Part shown: one piece after another, positions 33,193-43,201 of the stretch | Position numbering within the stretch: the first letter of the stretch is position 1 | How the letters are laid out: every line of letters starts with the position of its first letter | Source of the DNA: Actinomycetes bacterium | GTDB taxonomy: Bacteria; Actinomycetota; Acidimicrobiia; Acidimicrobiales; RAAP-2 | Direction: 5' to 3' | DNA length: 64,000 nucleotides | Assembly: GCA_021806045.1 (NCBI GenBank) | Contig: JAJZDI010000013.1 | Location: 1-64,000 of the forward strand | Notes under the pieces: generated by a model | Told to the model about the DNA's origin: nothing | The model's database searches: none | The model's input: the letters and a program-made list of their open reading frames with translations, nothing else | Made by a program: the position numbers and the translations under genes

Positions 33193-34346
33193 CGGCGGGA
33201 GGGGACGTGCTGCGGGTAACGATCGACGTCACCGCGGTGCCGCCCCGCCCCGTGGGAGCCGGCCACTACACCCTCGAGCTGGCTGGCGCGCTGGGGCGGC
33301 GGGCGGACATCGACCTGACGCTCGTCTCGCGCCGGGATGACGGGGCCCGGTGGGCGCTCCGGGTGCCGGGCGCCCCCGTGGTGGAGGCGGCGCCCACCCC
33401 CCGGCCCCTCAGGCTGGCGTGGGAGCAGGTCGCCCTGCCCCGCCTGCTCGACCGTCTGGGGGTCGATGTCCATCACGGCCCCCATTACACGATGCCCGAA
33501 CGCGCCCGGGTGCCCTCGGTCGTCACCGTGCATGACCTCAGCTTCTTCGTCGAGCCGGCGTGGCACGAGCGGTCGAAGGTGATCCTGTTCCGCCGCGCCA
33601 TCGCGCTGGCCGCCCGCCGGGCCGCCGTCGTCGTCTGCCCCAGCCACACCACGGCGGCCGAACTGGCCCGGTGGTGCCGGGTCGACGCCGAAGTCGTGGT
33701 GGCCCACCACGGCGTGGCCGCCGACCGGTTCACACCGGACGAGGCGGCGCCGGGAAGCGACGAGGAGGTGCTGGCGCGGGCGGTGCCGGGGATCGCCTCC
33801 CGCCCCTACCTGTGCTTCGTCGGAACGCTGGAACCCCGCAAGGCCGTCCCCGAGCTGGTGGCGGCGTTCGACCTGGTCGCCGGCGACCACCCCGACGCCC
33901 TGTTGGTGCTGGCCGGCGGGGACGGGTGGGGGACGGCAGCGGTGGACGCGGCGGTGTCCCGGGCCGTCCACGGCCACCGTGTCGTACGCACCGGGTACGT
34001 CGAGGATGCGGCGGTGCCGGCCCTGCTGCGGCGGTCGGTGGCCGTCGCCTACCCGGCGCGCTACGAGGGGTTCGGCCTGCCGGCTCTTGAGGCCCTGGCC
34101 TGTGGCGCCCGCCTGATCACCACGTCGGGCACGGTCATGGAGGAGGTGGCGGGCGACGCCGCCCGCCTCGTCCCACCGGGTGACGTGCGGGCCCTGGCCG
34201 ATGCGCTCGACGCCGAGCTGCGGGGGAGCGATCCGGGCCGTGAGGCAGCCAGGACCCGCGGGCTCGAGCTGGTCCGGGCCCACACCTGGGAGGCCAGCGC
34301 GGACCGCCACGTCCACGCGTACGGCATCGCAGCCGGTCGCCGCTGA
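33189..34346 (+). CDS. GT4 family glycosyltransferase (third of three)
   Basis: 385 residues: VTIDVTAVPPRPVGAGHYTLELAGAL, VHHGPHYTMPERARVPSVVTVHDLSFF, CFVGTLEPRKAVPELVAAFDLV and VAYPARYEGFGLPALEALACGARLI. Start ATG 33189 overlaps the previous stop (ATGA). Confidence 0.85.
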   Translation: MTAGGDVLRVTIDVTAVPPRPVGAGHYTLELAGALGRRADIDLTLVSRRDDGARWALRVPGAPVVEAAPTPRPLRLAWEQVALPRLLDRLGVDVHHGPHYTMPERARVPSVVTVHDLSFFVEPAWHERSKVILFRRAIALAARRAAVVVCPSHTTAAELARWCRVDAEVVVAHHGVAADRFTPDEAAPGSDEEVLARAVPGIASRPYLCFVGTLEPRKAVPELVAAFDLVAGDHPDALLVLAGGDGWGTAAVDAAVSRAVHGHRVVRTGYVEDAAVPALLRRSVAVAYPARYEGFGLPALEALACGARLITTSGTVMEEVAGDAARLVPPGDVRALADALDAELRGSDPGREAARTRGLELVRAHTWEASADRHVHAYGIAAGRR

Positions 34347-34391
34347 GGGCGCCACTGAGGGGCGCCACCGGAGGGGAGGGCGCCGAGCCGG

Positions 34392-34397
34392 TAGGGT
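34392..34397 (+). promoter_or_regulatory. -10 box TAGGGT before the RMD-like gene
   Basis: 8 nt before ATG 34406. Confidence 0.5.
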
Positions 34398-34405
34398 GCT
34401 GGCCC

Positions 34406-35317
34406 ATGCGTGCCCTCATCACGGGAGGCCGGGGTTTCGTCGGCACCTGGCTGGCCGACCACCTGCGGGCGTGTGGCGATGAGGTGGTGGCCGTCGACGC
34501 CGAGGTCGACGTCACCGACCCGGCGGCCGTCGACGCCGCCGTCGCCGACGCCCGCCCCGATGCCGTCTACCACCTGGCCGCCCTGGCCCACGTGGGCGAT
34601 TCGTGGCGGGACCCGCTCCGGGTCCTGGAGGTGAACGTGCTCGGCACGGCGGCCGTCCTGGCCGCCGCCCGCCGCCACGACGAGGGGACCCGGGTCCTCG
34701 TGACCAGTTCGGCCGAGGTCTACGGCCCGGTGGCCGGAGAGGAGGAGCTGCCCCTGGCCGAGGGCCGGGAGCCTGCGCCCCTCACCCCCTACGCGGCCAG
34801 CAAACTGGCGGCCGAGGCGGTGGCAGGCCAGGCCGTGCGGGGCCACGGCCAGCCGGTGATCGTCGTCCGGCCCTTCAACCACGTGGGCCCCGGCCAGTCA
34901 CCGAACTTCGCGGTCCCGGCGCTGGCCAGGCGGGTCGTCGAGGCCCAGCGGGACGGCGCCGGTGCGATCCCGGTGGGGAACCTGTCGGCCCGGCGTGACC
35001 TGACCGACGTTCGGGACGTCGTGCGGGCCTACCGGCTCCTCATCGAACGGGGCACGCCCGGCCGCGTCTACAACGTGTGCTCGGGTCACGACGTGGCCAT
35101 CGAGGACGTGGCCCGCCGGCTGGTGGCGTTGGCCGGCGCGTCGCTCGAGTTCGTCCCCGACCCCGAGCTCTTCCGTCCCGTCGAGGTCCCCGTCCTGCGG
35201 GGCGACCCGACCAGGATCGAGGCGGACACGGGCTGGAGCCCGGAGATCCCGCTGGAGTCCACCCTGGCCGACGTGCTCGGCGAGTGGCAGCAGCGGGCGG
35301 GAGCGCCCACGACCTGA
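34406..35317 (+). CDS. GDP-4-keto-6-deoxy-D-mannose reductase-like SDR
   Basis: 303 residues. TGGRGFVGTWLADHL, YHLAALAHVGDSWRDPLRVLEVNVLGT, SSAEVYGPV, TPYAASKLAAEAV (Tyr/Lys), RPFNHVGPGQSPNFAVPALARRVVE and NLSARRDLTDVRDVVRAY match the RMD group that makes GDP-D-rhamnose. The partner GDP-mannose 4,6-dehydratase is not in the window. Followed after 16 bp by a strong hairpin. Confidence 0.8.
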   Translation: MRALITGGRGFVGTWLADHLRACGDEVVAVDAEVDVTDPAAVDAAVADARPDAVYHLAALAHVGDSWRDPLRVLEVNVLGTAAVLAAARRHDEGTRVLVTSSAEVYGPVAGEEELPLAEGREPAPLTPYAASKLAAEAVAGQAVRGHGQPVIVVRPFNHVGPGQSPNFAVPALARRVVEAQRDGAGAIPVGNLSARRDLTDVRDVVRAYRLLIERGTPGRVYNVCSGHDVAIEDVARRLVALAGASLEFVPDPELFRPVEVPVLRGDPTRIEADTGWSPEIPLESTLADVLGEWQQRAGAPTT

Positions 35318-35333
35318 CACGGGCCCCGGACGC

Positions 35334-35364
35334 GGACAACGGCCCGCAGTGCGGGCCGTTGTCC
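35334..35364 (+). terminator. 14-bp perfect hairpin terminator
   Basis: GGACAACGGCCCGC, loop AGT, GCGGGCCGTTGTCC. No T-tract follows, as in the I-shaped terminators described for actinobacteria. It lies between convergent genes and could act on both strands. Confidence 0.7.
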
Positions 35365-35473
35365 AGAGGACCGGAGGGGGGGATACCGGTCCGTTGTGGC
35401 CGGCGCGCCGGGGGGAGGCGCGGGCCGTTGCGTGAGCCGGCCGGGGGGGAAGGCCGGCTCGCGAGTGGGTCGA

Positions 35474-35854
35474 TCAGGCAGCTGCCGACAGGATGGCGCT
35501 GCGGATCTGCTGGCGCACCTCGGTGGCCTGGCTGCGCACCTGCCGTGCGACCTCGCGGGCCTGGGTGGGCAGCTTGTCCTCGAGGGGCACGAGGACGGCC
35601 TCGACGCGGGTGAACACGTCCTCCACTCGGGCGTCGACGGCGTGGACCGCACCGGCCAGATCGGTACGGACACCGGCCAGGCGCTGCTCGGCCGTCGCCC
35701 GGGGGCTGCCGATCCGCTTGGCCAGCTCGTGGCGCTGGACCTGCGCCTTCTGGTAGCCGATCACGCCGATGCCGATGGCCACGTAGGTGGCATCCTTGGC
35801 GATCCCGGCGACGTCTCGTGCCACCTTCGTCAGATCGGTGTTCAGTTCGGGCAT
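35474..35854 (-). CDS. small helical protein of unknown function
   Basis: 126 residues, not recognised. A hydrophobic segment (ATYVAIGIGVIGYQKAQVQ) is followed by a long charged amphipathic helix (DLAGAVHAVDARVEDVFTRVEAVLVPLEDKLPTQAREVARQVRSQ), a layout reminiscent of apolipoprotein- or phasin-like and HBHA-like surface proteins; no homology is claimed. GAGGAG before ATG 35854 fixes the start. It has the most canonical promoter in the window with an operator-like palindrome in the spacer, so it is probably tightly controlled. Confidence 0.7.
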   Translation of the reverse strand: MPELNTDLTKVARDVAGIAKDATYVAIGIGVIGYQKAQVQRHELAKRIGSPRATAEQRLAGVRTDLAGAVHAVDARVEDVFTRVEAVLVPLEDKLPTQAREVARQVRSQATEVRQQIRSAILSAAA

Positions 35855-35906
35855 GGGGAACTCCTCGTATCGGGGGCCGGTGGTGTTCCCACTGGCGTCT
35901 GATGCA

Positions 35907-35935
35907 AGTGTATACGAACTGTTAAACAGTTGCAA
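35907..35935 (-). promoter_or_regulatory. -35/-10 promoter with palindromic operator
   Basis: Reading leftward: TTGCAA (35935-35930), 17-bp spacer, TACACT (35912-35907). The spacer contains the perfect palindrome AACTGTT-A-AACAGTT (35917-35931), framed by the inverted pair CAAGTG (35905-35910) and CACTTG (35937-35942), nearly co-centred. A repressor site is the simplest reading. Confidence 0.6.
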
Positions 35936-35983
35936 GCACTTGTTGGCGAGAGGGCGAGATCGCGACGGGCGGCGCCGTGCCAG

Positions 35984-35989
35984 TAGCCT
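35984..35989 (+). promoter_or_regulatory. -10 box TAGCCT before the GT2-membrane fusion
   Basis: 10 nt before ATG 36000. Confidence 0.4.
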
Positions 35990-35999
35990 CGCGGGCCTG

Positions 36000-38900
36000 A
36001 TGGACGAATTGCTGCCACCGGTCGTCGCCGTCGTCGTGGCGCACGACCCCGGGGCGTGGTTCGAGGAGACCCTGGCATCGCTGGCGGCTCAGGACTACCC
36101 GGAGCTTGCCGTCCTCGTCCTCGACGTGGGGGGCGACGGGGACCTGACGACGAGGGTGGCCGGCGTCCTCCCCGACGCCTTCGTTCGCCACCTCGGGACG
36201 GATGCGGGCTTCGGGCCCTCGGCGAACCTGGTGGGCGAGATGGTCGAGGGGGCGTCCTACTACCTGTTCTGCCACGATGACGTGGTCCTCGATCCGGATG
36301 CCGTCCACATCATGGTGGAGGAGTCGTTCCGTTCGAACGCCGGCATCGTCTCGCCCAAGATCGTGCGGTGGGACGACCCGGCGATGCTGCTCCATGTCGG
36401 GATGTCGGCGGACAAGACGGGCTCCGTGGTGGACCGGGTCCAGCCGGGTGAGATCGATCACGGCCAGTACGACGCGGTCCGTGACGTGTTCGTCGCCCCC
36501 GGCGGCTGCATGCTCGTGCGTGCCGACCTCTTCGCCGAGCTGGGCGGGTTCGCGCCGGAGATCTCCTCCATGGGCGAAGACCTGGACCTGTCGTGGCGCG
36601 CCCAGGTGGCCGGTGCCCGGGTGGTGGTGGCACCGGATGCCCGTATCCGCCACCGCGAGACGATGGCCGCCGGTGACCGCCGGCCACCGCCCGGACAGGA
36701 GTCGCGCCCCGCCCCCGCACCTGCGGGGGACGGCGGGGCTCCGGCGGCGGTGCCAGTTCCGGTGCCGGAGGCGCCACCGGGGGAGCCGGAGGCGGAACCG
36801 GCTGCGGTCCTGACACGCTCCCAGCGGCGACGCCGGTCTGGGCGCACCCGACCCGGGCGCCACCAGGCCGGGCGGACGGGCGAGCCGGGCCCGTCGCCAC
36901 CCACCCTCCAGGAGCTCCAGCGGCGCCATGAGCTGTTCGCCGTGCTGTCGTGCTACAGCCGCTTCCACCTGCTCCGGGTCGTGCCCCAGGCGGTCGTGCT
37001 CGCCATGGGAGAGGTGGTGGTGGCTGAGCTGACCGGCGAGCGGGAGCGGGCCCGGGCCGTGGTCGGTGCCTGGGCATGGAACCTGCGCAATCTCGGCCCG
37101 ATCAGGCGCCGGCGGGCGGCGATCGCCGCAACGCGCCGGGTGCCCGACCGCGAGATCAGGGCCCTCATGGTCCGGGGGAGCGAGCGCCTTTCGGTGTTCG
37201 GCCGGCGACTGGTCGAGGACGGCGAACCGGTACGGCCGGGTATGGACGAGGAGCCGGCGGCCCCGACCGGCGTGGCCGGCGCATCCGGTGGCCGGCCCCC
37301 GGGTCCCGGCTCGGGCCGCCGCCGCCAGGCCATCGCGTGGGTGGTGGCCACGGCGGTGGCCGTGCTGGGCACCCGGGGCATCCTCACCGGTGCCATCCCC
37401 TCGGTCGGGCAGTTCGCCCCGTTTCCCTCGCTCGGTGCCACGTTCGGGCAGTTCGTGGCCGGCTGGCACCCGGCGGGAATCGGCACCACCGTCGCCGCCC
37501 CGCCGTCGATGGGGCTGACCGGTGTGCTCGGCACCCTCCTCATCGGCTCCATGGGCCTCACTGGCAAGGTGCTGATCCTCGCCCCCATCCCGCTCGGGGC
37601 GTGGGGCATGGTGCGCCTGGCCCGACCGCTGCACACGCCCTGGGCCGGGACCGTGGCGGGCATCGCCTACCTGGCCATGCCCCTGGCCTGGAACGACGTG
37701 GCGCTCGGCCGGTTCGACGGCCTCGTCGCCTACGGGATCACCCCGTGGGCGCTGGTGATCCTCCACCGCTCGGTGGCCGTCGCTGATGACCGCCGTCGGT
37801 TCCTCCGCTCCGTCCTCGGGCTCGGCGTGCTGGAGGCCCTCGGTGCCGCCTACGCCCCACCGACCACCATCGTCATCCTCGGCCTGGGACTGGTCGTGGC
37901 CGCGGGGGCGCTGGTCACCGGGGCCGGTCGGCCCGCACTCAGGCCGCTGATGGTCGCACTCGGCGCCACCGCGATCACCGCCGTCCTCTGCCTGCCGTGG
38001 CTGATCGGGGTGGTCGCCTCGGGGAATGGCGGCTGGGACGTCCTCGGCCTCGCCGGTGCGCCATCTGCCGGACCGACCTGGGGGGCACTCCTCCGCTTCG
38101 CGCCGGGGCCCATCGGCGGATCCCCCCTGGTCTGGGGATTCGCCGTCGCCGCCGTGCTCGCCCTCCTGGTCGGCCGAGACGAGCGCTACCGGACGGCGGT
38201 GCGGGCGTGGGTGGTGGTCCTCGGCTCGTGGGTAGCCGCCTGGGTCGCCGCCCGGGGGTGGAGCGGCCACCTGGCCCTCGATCCGGCGGTGCTCCTGGCC
38301 CCGGCAGCCGCTGCCCTGGCACTCGCCGTCGGGTGCAGCATCGCCGCCTTCGAGGTGGACCTCCGGGCCCGGGTCTTCGGGTGGCGCCAGCTGGCCACCG
38401 CGCTGACGGCGCTGGCCGCCGGAGCCGGTGCCCTCCCCGTCCTCGCGTCCGCCCTGCCGGGCCGGTGGGACCTCCCCCAGGTCGACCTCGCATCGGCCGT
38501 CACGTGGATGCATCCCCGGCACGGAGGCGACGCTGACTTCCGGGTCCTGTGGCTCGGTGCGCCCGCCTCGCTCAACCAGGCCGGATGGCCGATCATGCCG
38601 GGGCTCGCCTACGCGACCTCCGTCGGCGGTGCGCCCGACGCGACGTGGGGTTGGTCCCCCGGGGGTCCCGGCCCGGCCGGAACGCTGGGCACGGCTGTGG
38701 CCGCGGCCCAGGCGGGCAGGACCGACCAGCTGGGCGCGCTGTTGGCCGGCGCGGGTGTCCGCTACGTGGCGGTGGTCACCGCCCTGGCCCCGGTGGTGCC
38801 CGGCATCCAGACACCGCTGGCCGAACCGGTGCCGGCCACCCTTGAGCCGGCACTGGCCCGGCAGGTCGACCTCCGGGCCGCCTACAGCCAGTCGGGGATC

Positions 38901-39440
38901 ACCGTCTACGAGAACACGTCCTGGATCCCCATCCGGTCGGTTGTCCCGGGCCGGCGGTCACCGGTGGCTCCGGTGGCCCCCGGAGGGACGATCCCGCTGT
39001 CCCACATCCCGGGCGCCCCGATCGTCACCGGTGCCGTGCCGGCGTTGCAGGGGACGGCGGCAGCCCGGAGCTACTCGGGAACGGTGGAGCGCGGCCTCGT
39101 CCTGGCCGCGCTGGCCCCGTCGGGCGCCTGGGGAATGACCACCGCCGACGGCGCGCCGGTCCGCGGGGAGCCGCTGCCTTCCGGCGGGGTCCAGTTCGTC
39201 GCCGCCAACCCGGGCACGGTCACCCTCGCCTTCCACGGGAGCTGGCTGGGCCCGGCCGGTGTGGCCTTCGAGATCGTCGCGTGGCTGGCGGCGCTGGCCC
39301 TGTTGGTGGGGCGCCGCCGGCTGCGGGTCTCCGGGCTCGGGAGCGCCGTCGCCGGCAGGCTGGCCACCGTTCGGGCGGAGCCGGTCGGGCACGTCGACTG
39401 GGACCCGGACCTGGACCCGGACGAGGTGGCGTTCCTGTGA
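36000..39440 (+). CDS. giant GT2 glycosyltransferase fused to polytopic membrane domain
   Basis: 1146 residues. Residues 1 to about 230 are a GT-A glycosyltransferase: VVAVVVAHDPGAWFEETLASLAAQDYPELAVLVLD, YYLFCHDDVVLDPDAV (metal-binding acidic residues), APGGCMLVRADLFAELGGF, SSMGEDLDLSWRAQVAGARVV. A Pro-rich basic linker (about 235-300) and a helical stretch lead to about 12-14 membrane helices and an exported C-terminal domain, ending with a helix and a cytoplasmic tail. Comparable fusions are conserved in actinobacteria next to F420 and DUF5719 genes, with unknown glycan products. It overlaps the DUF5719 gene by GTGA. Confidence 0.85.
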   Translation: MDELLPPVVAVVVAHDPGAWFEETLASLAAQDYPELAVLVLDVGGDGDLTTRVAGVLPDAFVRHLGTDAGFGPSANLVGEMVEGASYYLFCHDDVVLDPDAVHIMVEESFRSNAGIVSPKIVRWDDPAMLLHVGMSADKTGSVVDRVQPGEIDHGQYDAVRDVFVAPGGCMLVRADLFAELGGFAPEISSMGEDLDLSWRAQVAGARVVVAPDARIRHRETMAAGDRRPPPGQESRPAPAPAGDGGAPAAVPVPVPEAPPGEPEAEPAAVLTRSQRRRRSGRTRPGRHQAGRTGEPGPSPPTLQELQRRHELFAVLSCYSRFHLLRVVPQAVVLAMGEVVVAELTGERERARAVVGAWAWNLRNLGPIRRRRAAIAATRRVPDREIRALMVRGSERLSVFGRRLVEDGEPVRPGMDEEPAAPTGVAGASGGRPPGPGSGRRRQAIAWVVATAVAVLGTRGILTGAIPSVGQFAPFPSLGATFGQFVAGWHPAGIGTTVAAPPSMGLTGVLGTLLIGSMGLTGKVLILAPIPLGAWGMVRLARPLHTPWAGTVAGIAYLAMPLAWNDVALGRFDGLVAYGITPWALVILHRSVAVADDRRRFLRSVLGLGVLEALGAAYAPPTTIVILGLGLVVAAGALVTGAGRPALRPLMVALGATAITAVLCLPWLIGVVASGNGGWDVLGLAGAPSAGPTWGALLRFAPGPIGGSPLVWGFAVAAVLALLVGRDERYRTAVRAWVVVLGSWVAAWVAARGWSGHLALDPAVLLAPAAAALALAVGCSIAAFEVDLRARVFGWRQLATALTALAAGAGALPVLASALPGRWDLPQVDLASAVTWMHPRHGGDADFRVLWLGAPASLNQAGWPIMPGLAYATSVGGAPDATWGWSPGGPGPAGTLGTAVAAAQAGRTDQLGALLAGAGVRYVAVVTALAPVVPGIQTPLAEPVPATLEPALARQVDLRAAYSQSGITVYENTSWIPIRSVVPGRRSPVAPVAPGGTIPLSHIPGAPIVTGAVPALQGTAAARSYSGTVERGLVLAALAPSGAWGMTTADGAPVRGEPLPSGGVQFVAANPGTVTLAFHGSWLGPAGVAFEIVAWLAALALLVGRRRLRVSGLGSAVAGRLATVRAEPVGHVDWDPDLDPDEVAFL

Positions 39441-40885
39441 CCTCGGTATCCGCTACCGGCCCGCCCGCCCATCGGCCGACCAGGAGCCGGATCGTGGTGC
39501 TCGGGGGGCTGGTGGCCGTGATCGCCGGCGTCGGCGCGGCCAGCACCGTCTGGCCCCCGCCGCCGGCGGTCCCGGCACCGGTGGCGACCGCCACCGAGGC
39601 CCCGCCGGCGTCGGCCATCAGCTCGTCGTGGTTCTGCGCCGGCGGCACCGTCGGACCGGGCTCGGGCGCCCGCCCTGTCATCTTCCTGGCCAACCCCACC
39701 GACCGTGCCGTGAACGGCGCGGTCACGACCGTGGTGGCGGGTGCCACGACCGCCGGTGCACGTCGGGACCTGGTGGTGCCGGCCGGCGGTGTCGTCGCCG
39801 TGGATCCTGGCGCCGGTACGTCGGGGTCGGGGACGGTGGGGACCACCGTCGTGCTCGCCGGCGGCGGGGTGGTGGCCGACCAGGTCGTGTCGGGCCCTGC
39901 CGGCTGGTCGATGGCGCCGTGTGCCTCGTCCACCTCGTCCACCTGGTACCTGGCCGGGGGAGCGACGACTGGGGGCAACGACCTGTCCCTCACCCTCTTC
40001 AACCCGACGGCGAGCCCCGCCGTCGTCGGGTTGTCCTTCTACACCCCCGGGGGGCTGGTCGTTCCCCAGCCGTACCAGGGGATCGTCGTCCCGCCCCGGG
40101 GGCTGGCGGTGGAGCACGTCGGCGACTACGTGCAGAACCAGCCGGACATCACCACCATCGTGACCGTGTCGTCGGGCCAGGTGGTGGCCGATGGGCTCCA
40201 GCAGCGATCGTCAGCGGCGGGGACGGGGCTCTCCCTCCTGCTCGGCGCACCGGCGATGTCGAACGGATGGTCCATGGCCGCCACCACCGACGTGCACGGC
40301 GGCACCGTCGCCGTGCACGTGGCCAATCCGGGGACGGCGCCGGTGACGGCGACGATCACCGCCGGGTTGGCCGAGGCAAGCATCACGCCGGTCGTCGTGA
40401 CCGTTCCGCCGCAGAGCGCCGTGACCTTCCGACCCACGTCGACACCCCGGTTCCCACCGGCCACGCCCTATTCGCTGACGGTCGAGGGATCGGGTCCGCT
40501 GGTGGTGACGAGGACGGTGGGCGCCCCCGGCGGGGCGCCGGCTTGGGGGGACCTCCGTGCCACCCCCAGGGCCGCTGCCCGTTGGGTGGTCCCGGCGCCC
40601 GGCGTTCCGGGCGCACCGGTGGTGGCCAACGCGGCCCGCAACGAACTGGCCATCGCCGATACCGGCACGTCACCGGCCACCGTCCGGGTCACCACCCTGG
40701 CGGGCGCGGTGGTGGCGACCGTGCACGTCCCGGCCGGGTCGCTCGCCGTCCTCCGCTCCCGCCAGGTCACGGGGTTGTCCTGGCTGGTGGTCGACGCCGA
40801 CGTTCCCGTGGTGGTGGGTGCGGACGCAGCGCCGTCCGGGGCGCCGGGCGTGGTGGCCACGGCAGGTATCGCGCTGGGCGGCTGA
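39437..40885 (+). CDS. DUF5719-like exported protein
   Basis: 482 residues. An N-terminal signal anchor (RIVVLGGLVAVIAGVGAASTVW) is followed by repeated beta-rich modules with FLANPTDRAVNG, TLFNPTASPAVVGLSFYTPGG and HVANPGTAPVTATI, the NP-containing strands typical of DUF5719. Translationally coupled to the GT2-membrane fusion, so probably an extracytoplasmic partner of it. No catalytic residues recognised. Confidence 0.75.
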   Translation: MTSVSATGPPAHRPTRSRIVVLGGLVAVIAGVGAASTVWPPPPAVPAPVATATEAPPASAISSSWFCAGGTVGPGSGARPVIFLANPTDRAVNGAVTTVVAGATTAGARRDLVVPAGGVVAVDPGAGTSGSGTVGTTVVLAGGGVVADQVVSGPAGWSMAPCASSTSSTWYLAGGATTGGNDLSLTLFNPTASPAVVGLSFYTPGGLVVPQPYQGIVVPPRGLAVEHVGDYVQNQPDITTIVTVSSGQVVADGLQQRSSAAGTGLSLLLGAPAMSNGWSMAATTDVHGGTVAVHVANPGTAPVTATITAGLAEASITPVVVTVPPQSAVTFRPTSTPRFPPATPYSLTVEGSGPLVVTRTVGAPGGAPAWGDLRATPRAAARWVVPAPGVPGAPVVANAARNELAIADTGTSPATVRVTTLAGAVVATVHVPAGSLAVLRSRQVTGLSWLVVDADVPVVVGADAAPSGAPGVVATAGIALGG

Positions 40886-40907
40886 CCCCGCCCCCGATGG
40901 TGGACCG

Positions 40908-43097
40908 TCAGCGGGCGGGTGGCGGCGGCGGCGGGTACGGCGCCTGATGGGGCCAGCCCCCCGGGTGGGCGGGCGGCGGCCACGGGGCCGGTGCGTGAGG
41001 CCACGGCGTGGCCCCTCCGGGCGGGGGCGGGGCCGGGGCCGGGGCCGGCACGGCGCCGGTGTCGGCCGAAGCTGACGACTTGCTGGCAGCCGGCTCCACG
41101 TCCGCCGGCTGGCCGGCGGGTGCCTGGTCGCCGGACCCCTCCGCACCGGTGCTCTGGGGCGTGCCGTGGCGGTCCCGGTCGAAGATGGGTGGAACCTGCT
41201 TGGCACCCGGCTCGTGCACGGGCCGTCCATAGGAGGTGTCGACCAGCCGGCCCACCGTCTCACCGTCGATGGTCTCCTCGTCGAGGAGGGCACGGGCCAC
41301 GGCGTCGAGGCCACCCCGGTGCCTGGCCAGCACCTCGAGGGCCCGCTCCTCCTGGGCGCGCAGGATCTTCTCGACCTCGTCGTCGATCACCTGGCTGGTG
41401 TGCTCGGAGTAGTCCCGGGTGTGCATGAGGTCCTCGCCCAGGAACACCTGGCCCTGGGAGCCCCATGCCATGGGGCCGATCTCCTCGCTCATGCCCCACT
41501 CGCGCACCATCTTGCGGGCCAGCTCGGTGTTGCCCACCAGGTCGTTGGCCGCGCCGGTGGACAGGTCGCCGTAGACGAGGAGCTCGGCGGCGCGCCCGCC
41601 CATGCGGACGGCGAGGGAGTCCTCGATGTGGGTCCGGGGGTGGATGTGGCGTTCCTCCATCGGGAGCTGCTGGGTCACCCCCAGCGCCATGCCGGTGGGG
41701 AGGATGGTCACCTTGTGGACGGGATCCGCGTCGGGGAGGACGTAGGCGAGGACGGCGTGCCCCGCCTCGTGGAAGGCGACCCGCTCCTTCTCCGCGGCGG
41801 ACAGGACGAGGCTCTCGCGCCGCTGGCCCATGAGGACGCGGTCACGCGACGCCTCGAAGTCCCGATTCTCGATCCGGGAACTGCCACGCCGCACGGCGTG
41901 GAGGGCGGCTTCGTTCACCAGGTTGGCCAGGTCGGCGCCGCTCATCCCCGGGGTGCCCCGTGCCACCAGTTCCAGGTCGACGTCGGGGCCGATCTTCTTG
42001 TCCTTGCAGTGGACCTTCAGGATCGGCAGGCGCTCCTCCAGGTCGGGGAGGGGGACGACGATCTGCCGGTCGAAGCGGCCGGGGCGGAGGATGGCCGGGT
42101 CGAGGATGTCGGGCCGGTTGGTGGCCGCCATCACCACGATGCCCTCGGTGGTGTCGAACCCGTCCATCTCCGAGAGCATCTGGTTCAGTGTCTGCTCCCG
42201 CTCGTCGTGCCCGCCGCCGAGCCCGGCGCCGCGCTTGCGACCGATGGAGTCGATCTCGTCGATGAACACGATGGCCGGCGCCTGCTTGCGGGCCGTCTGG
42301 AACAGGTCGCGGACCCGGCTGGCCCCCACCCCGACGAACATCTCCATGAAGTCCGAACCGCTCACCGACAGGAACGGCACGCCCGCCTCGCCGGCGACGG
42401 CCCTGGCCAGGAGGGTCTTGCCAGTGCCGGGAGGGCCGACGAGGAGGATGCCCTTGGGGATGCGGGCGCCGATCTCCTTGAAGCGGGCGGGCGTCTTCAA
42501 GAAGTCGACGACCTCGCTGATCTCCAGCTTGACCCCGCTGTAGCCGGCGACGTCGTCGAACGTGGTGGAGGGCCGCTCGGTCGAGTAGAGCTTGGCCCGC
42601 GACCGGCCGATGGACATGATGTTGCCCATCTGCCCCTGGGCCCTGCGCATGAGCAGGAAGAAGACACCGATGAGGAGGGCGGGGAGGATGATCCAGCTGA
42701 GGATGGCCCCCAGCTCGCTGGGTGGCGGGTTGACCACCTTGTAGTCGATCCCTGCGCTGTGGAGCGCGCTGTACTCGGAGTCGATGGCCGGGTTCGGGCC
42801 CTGGACCGAGTAGGTGGTGCCGTCGGCCAGCTGTCCGGTGATGATGCCGGAGGTGGTGTCGATGGTGGCCGTCTTGACCGTCTTGGCCTTGAGGTCGTTC
42901 AGGTAGCTGTTGTAATCGATCTTGGTAGCCGTGGTGCGGTTGAGCAGGGACGACAGGGCGACCAGGGCGATGACGGCGGCGATGACGGCGGCGTAGACGA
43001 TCCAGCGGTTCCGGGGCGGACCGCTGGTCCCGTTCCCGCCGGGCACGCCCCCGGGCCCGAAGGGCCCTCGTGCCGGGTTCTGGTCAGACGGAGTCAC
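40908..43097 (-). CDS. ftsH: ATP-dependent zinc metalloprotease FtsH
   Basis: 729 residues. Two membrane helices ([20 protein letters not shown] and [18 protein letters not shown]) flank a small exported domain. The AAA+ part has GPPGTGKT at about 221-228, [10 protein letters not shown] and the second region of homology [20 protein letters not shown]; the protease has zinc motif HEAGH. It degrades misassembled membrane and short-lived cytosolic proteins. The C-terminus is a long acidic, then Pro-rich extension ending in a run of prolines. GTG 43097 lies 6 nt behind TACCAT. Convergent with the DUF5719 gene, 22 bp apart. Confidence 0.95.
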   Translation of the reverse strand: MTPSDQNPARGPFGPGGVPGGNGTSGPPRNRWIVYAAVIAAVIALVALSSLLNRTTATKIDYNSYLNDLKAKTVKTATIDTTSGIITGQLADGTTYSVQGPNPAIDSEYSALHSAGIDYKVVNPPPSELGAILSWIILPALLIGVFFLLMRRAQGQMGNIMSIGRSRAKLYSTERPSTTFDDVAGYSGVKLEISEVVDFLKTPARFKEIGARIPKGILLVGPPGTGKTLLARAVAGEAGVPFLSVSGSDFMEMFVGVGASRVRDLFQTARKQAPAIVFIDEIDSIGRKRGAGLGGGHDEREQTLNQMLSEMDGFDTTEGIVVMAATNRPDILDPAILRPGRFDRQIVVPLPDLEERLPILKVHCKDKKIGPDVDLELVARGTPGMSGADLANLVNEAALHAVRRGSSRIENRDFEASRDRVLMGQRRESLVLSAAEKERVAFHEAGHAVLAYVLPDADPVHKVTILPTGMALGVTQQLPMEERHIHPRTHIEDSLAVRMGGRAAELLVYGDLSTGAANDLVGNTELARKMVREWGMSEEIGPMAWGSQGQVFLGEDLMHTRDYSEHTSQVIDDEVEKILRAQEERALEVLARHRGGLDAVARALLDEETIDGETVGRLVDTSYGRPVHEPGAKQVPPIFDRDRHGTPQSTGAEGSGDQAPAGQPADVEPAASKSSASADTGAVPAPAPAPPPPGGATPWPHAPAPWPPPAHPGGWPHQAPYPPPPPPAR

Positions 43098-43103
43098 CGT
43101 CCC

Positions 43104-43109
43104 ATGGTA
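43104..43109 (-). promoter_or_regulatory. -10 box TACCAT for ftsH
   Basis: 6 nt before GTG 43097, reading leftward. Confidence 0.45.
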
Positions 43110-43189
43110 CGCGTCCCCGGCCCCCGGTGATGCATCGACCCCCGTCGCGCCGGCCTCCGCCCCGCCTCCCCGGATCGGGAGCCGGTCGC

Positions 43190-43195
43190 TAGGGT
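43190..43195 (+). promoter_or_regulatory. -10 box TAGGGT for the CPBP protease gene
   Basis: 6 nt before GTG 43202. Confidence 0.5.
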
Positions 43196-43201
43196 GTCGG
43201 C

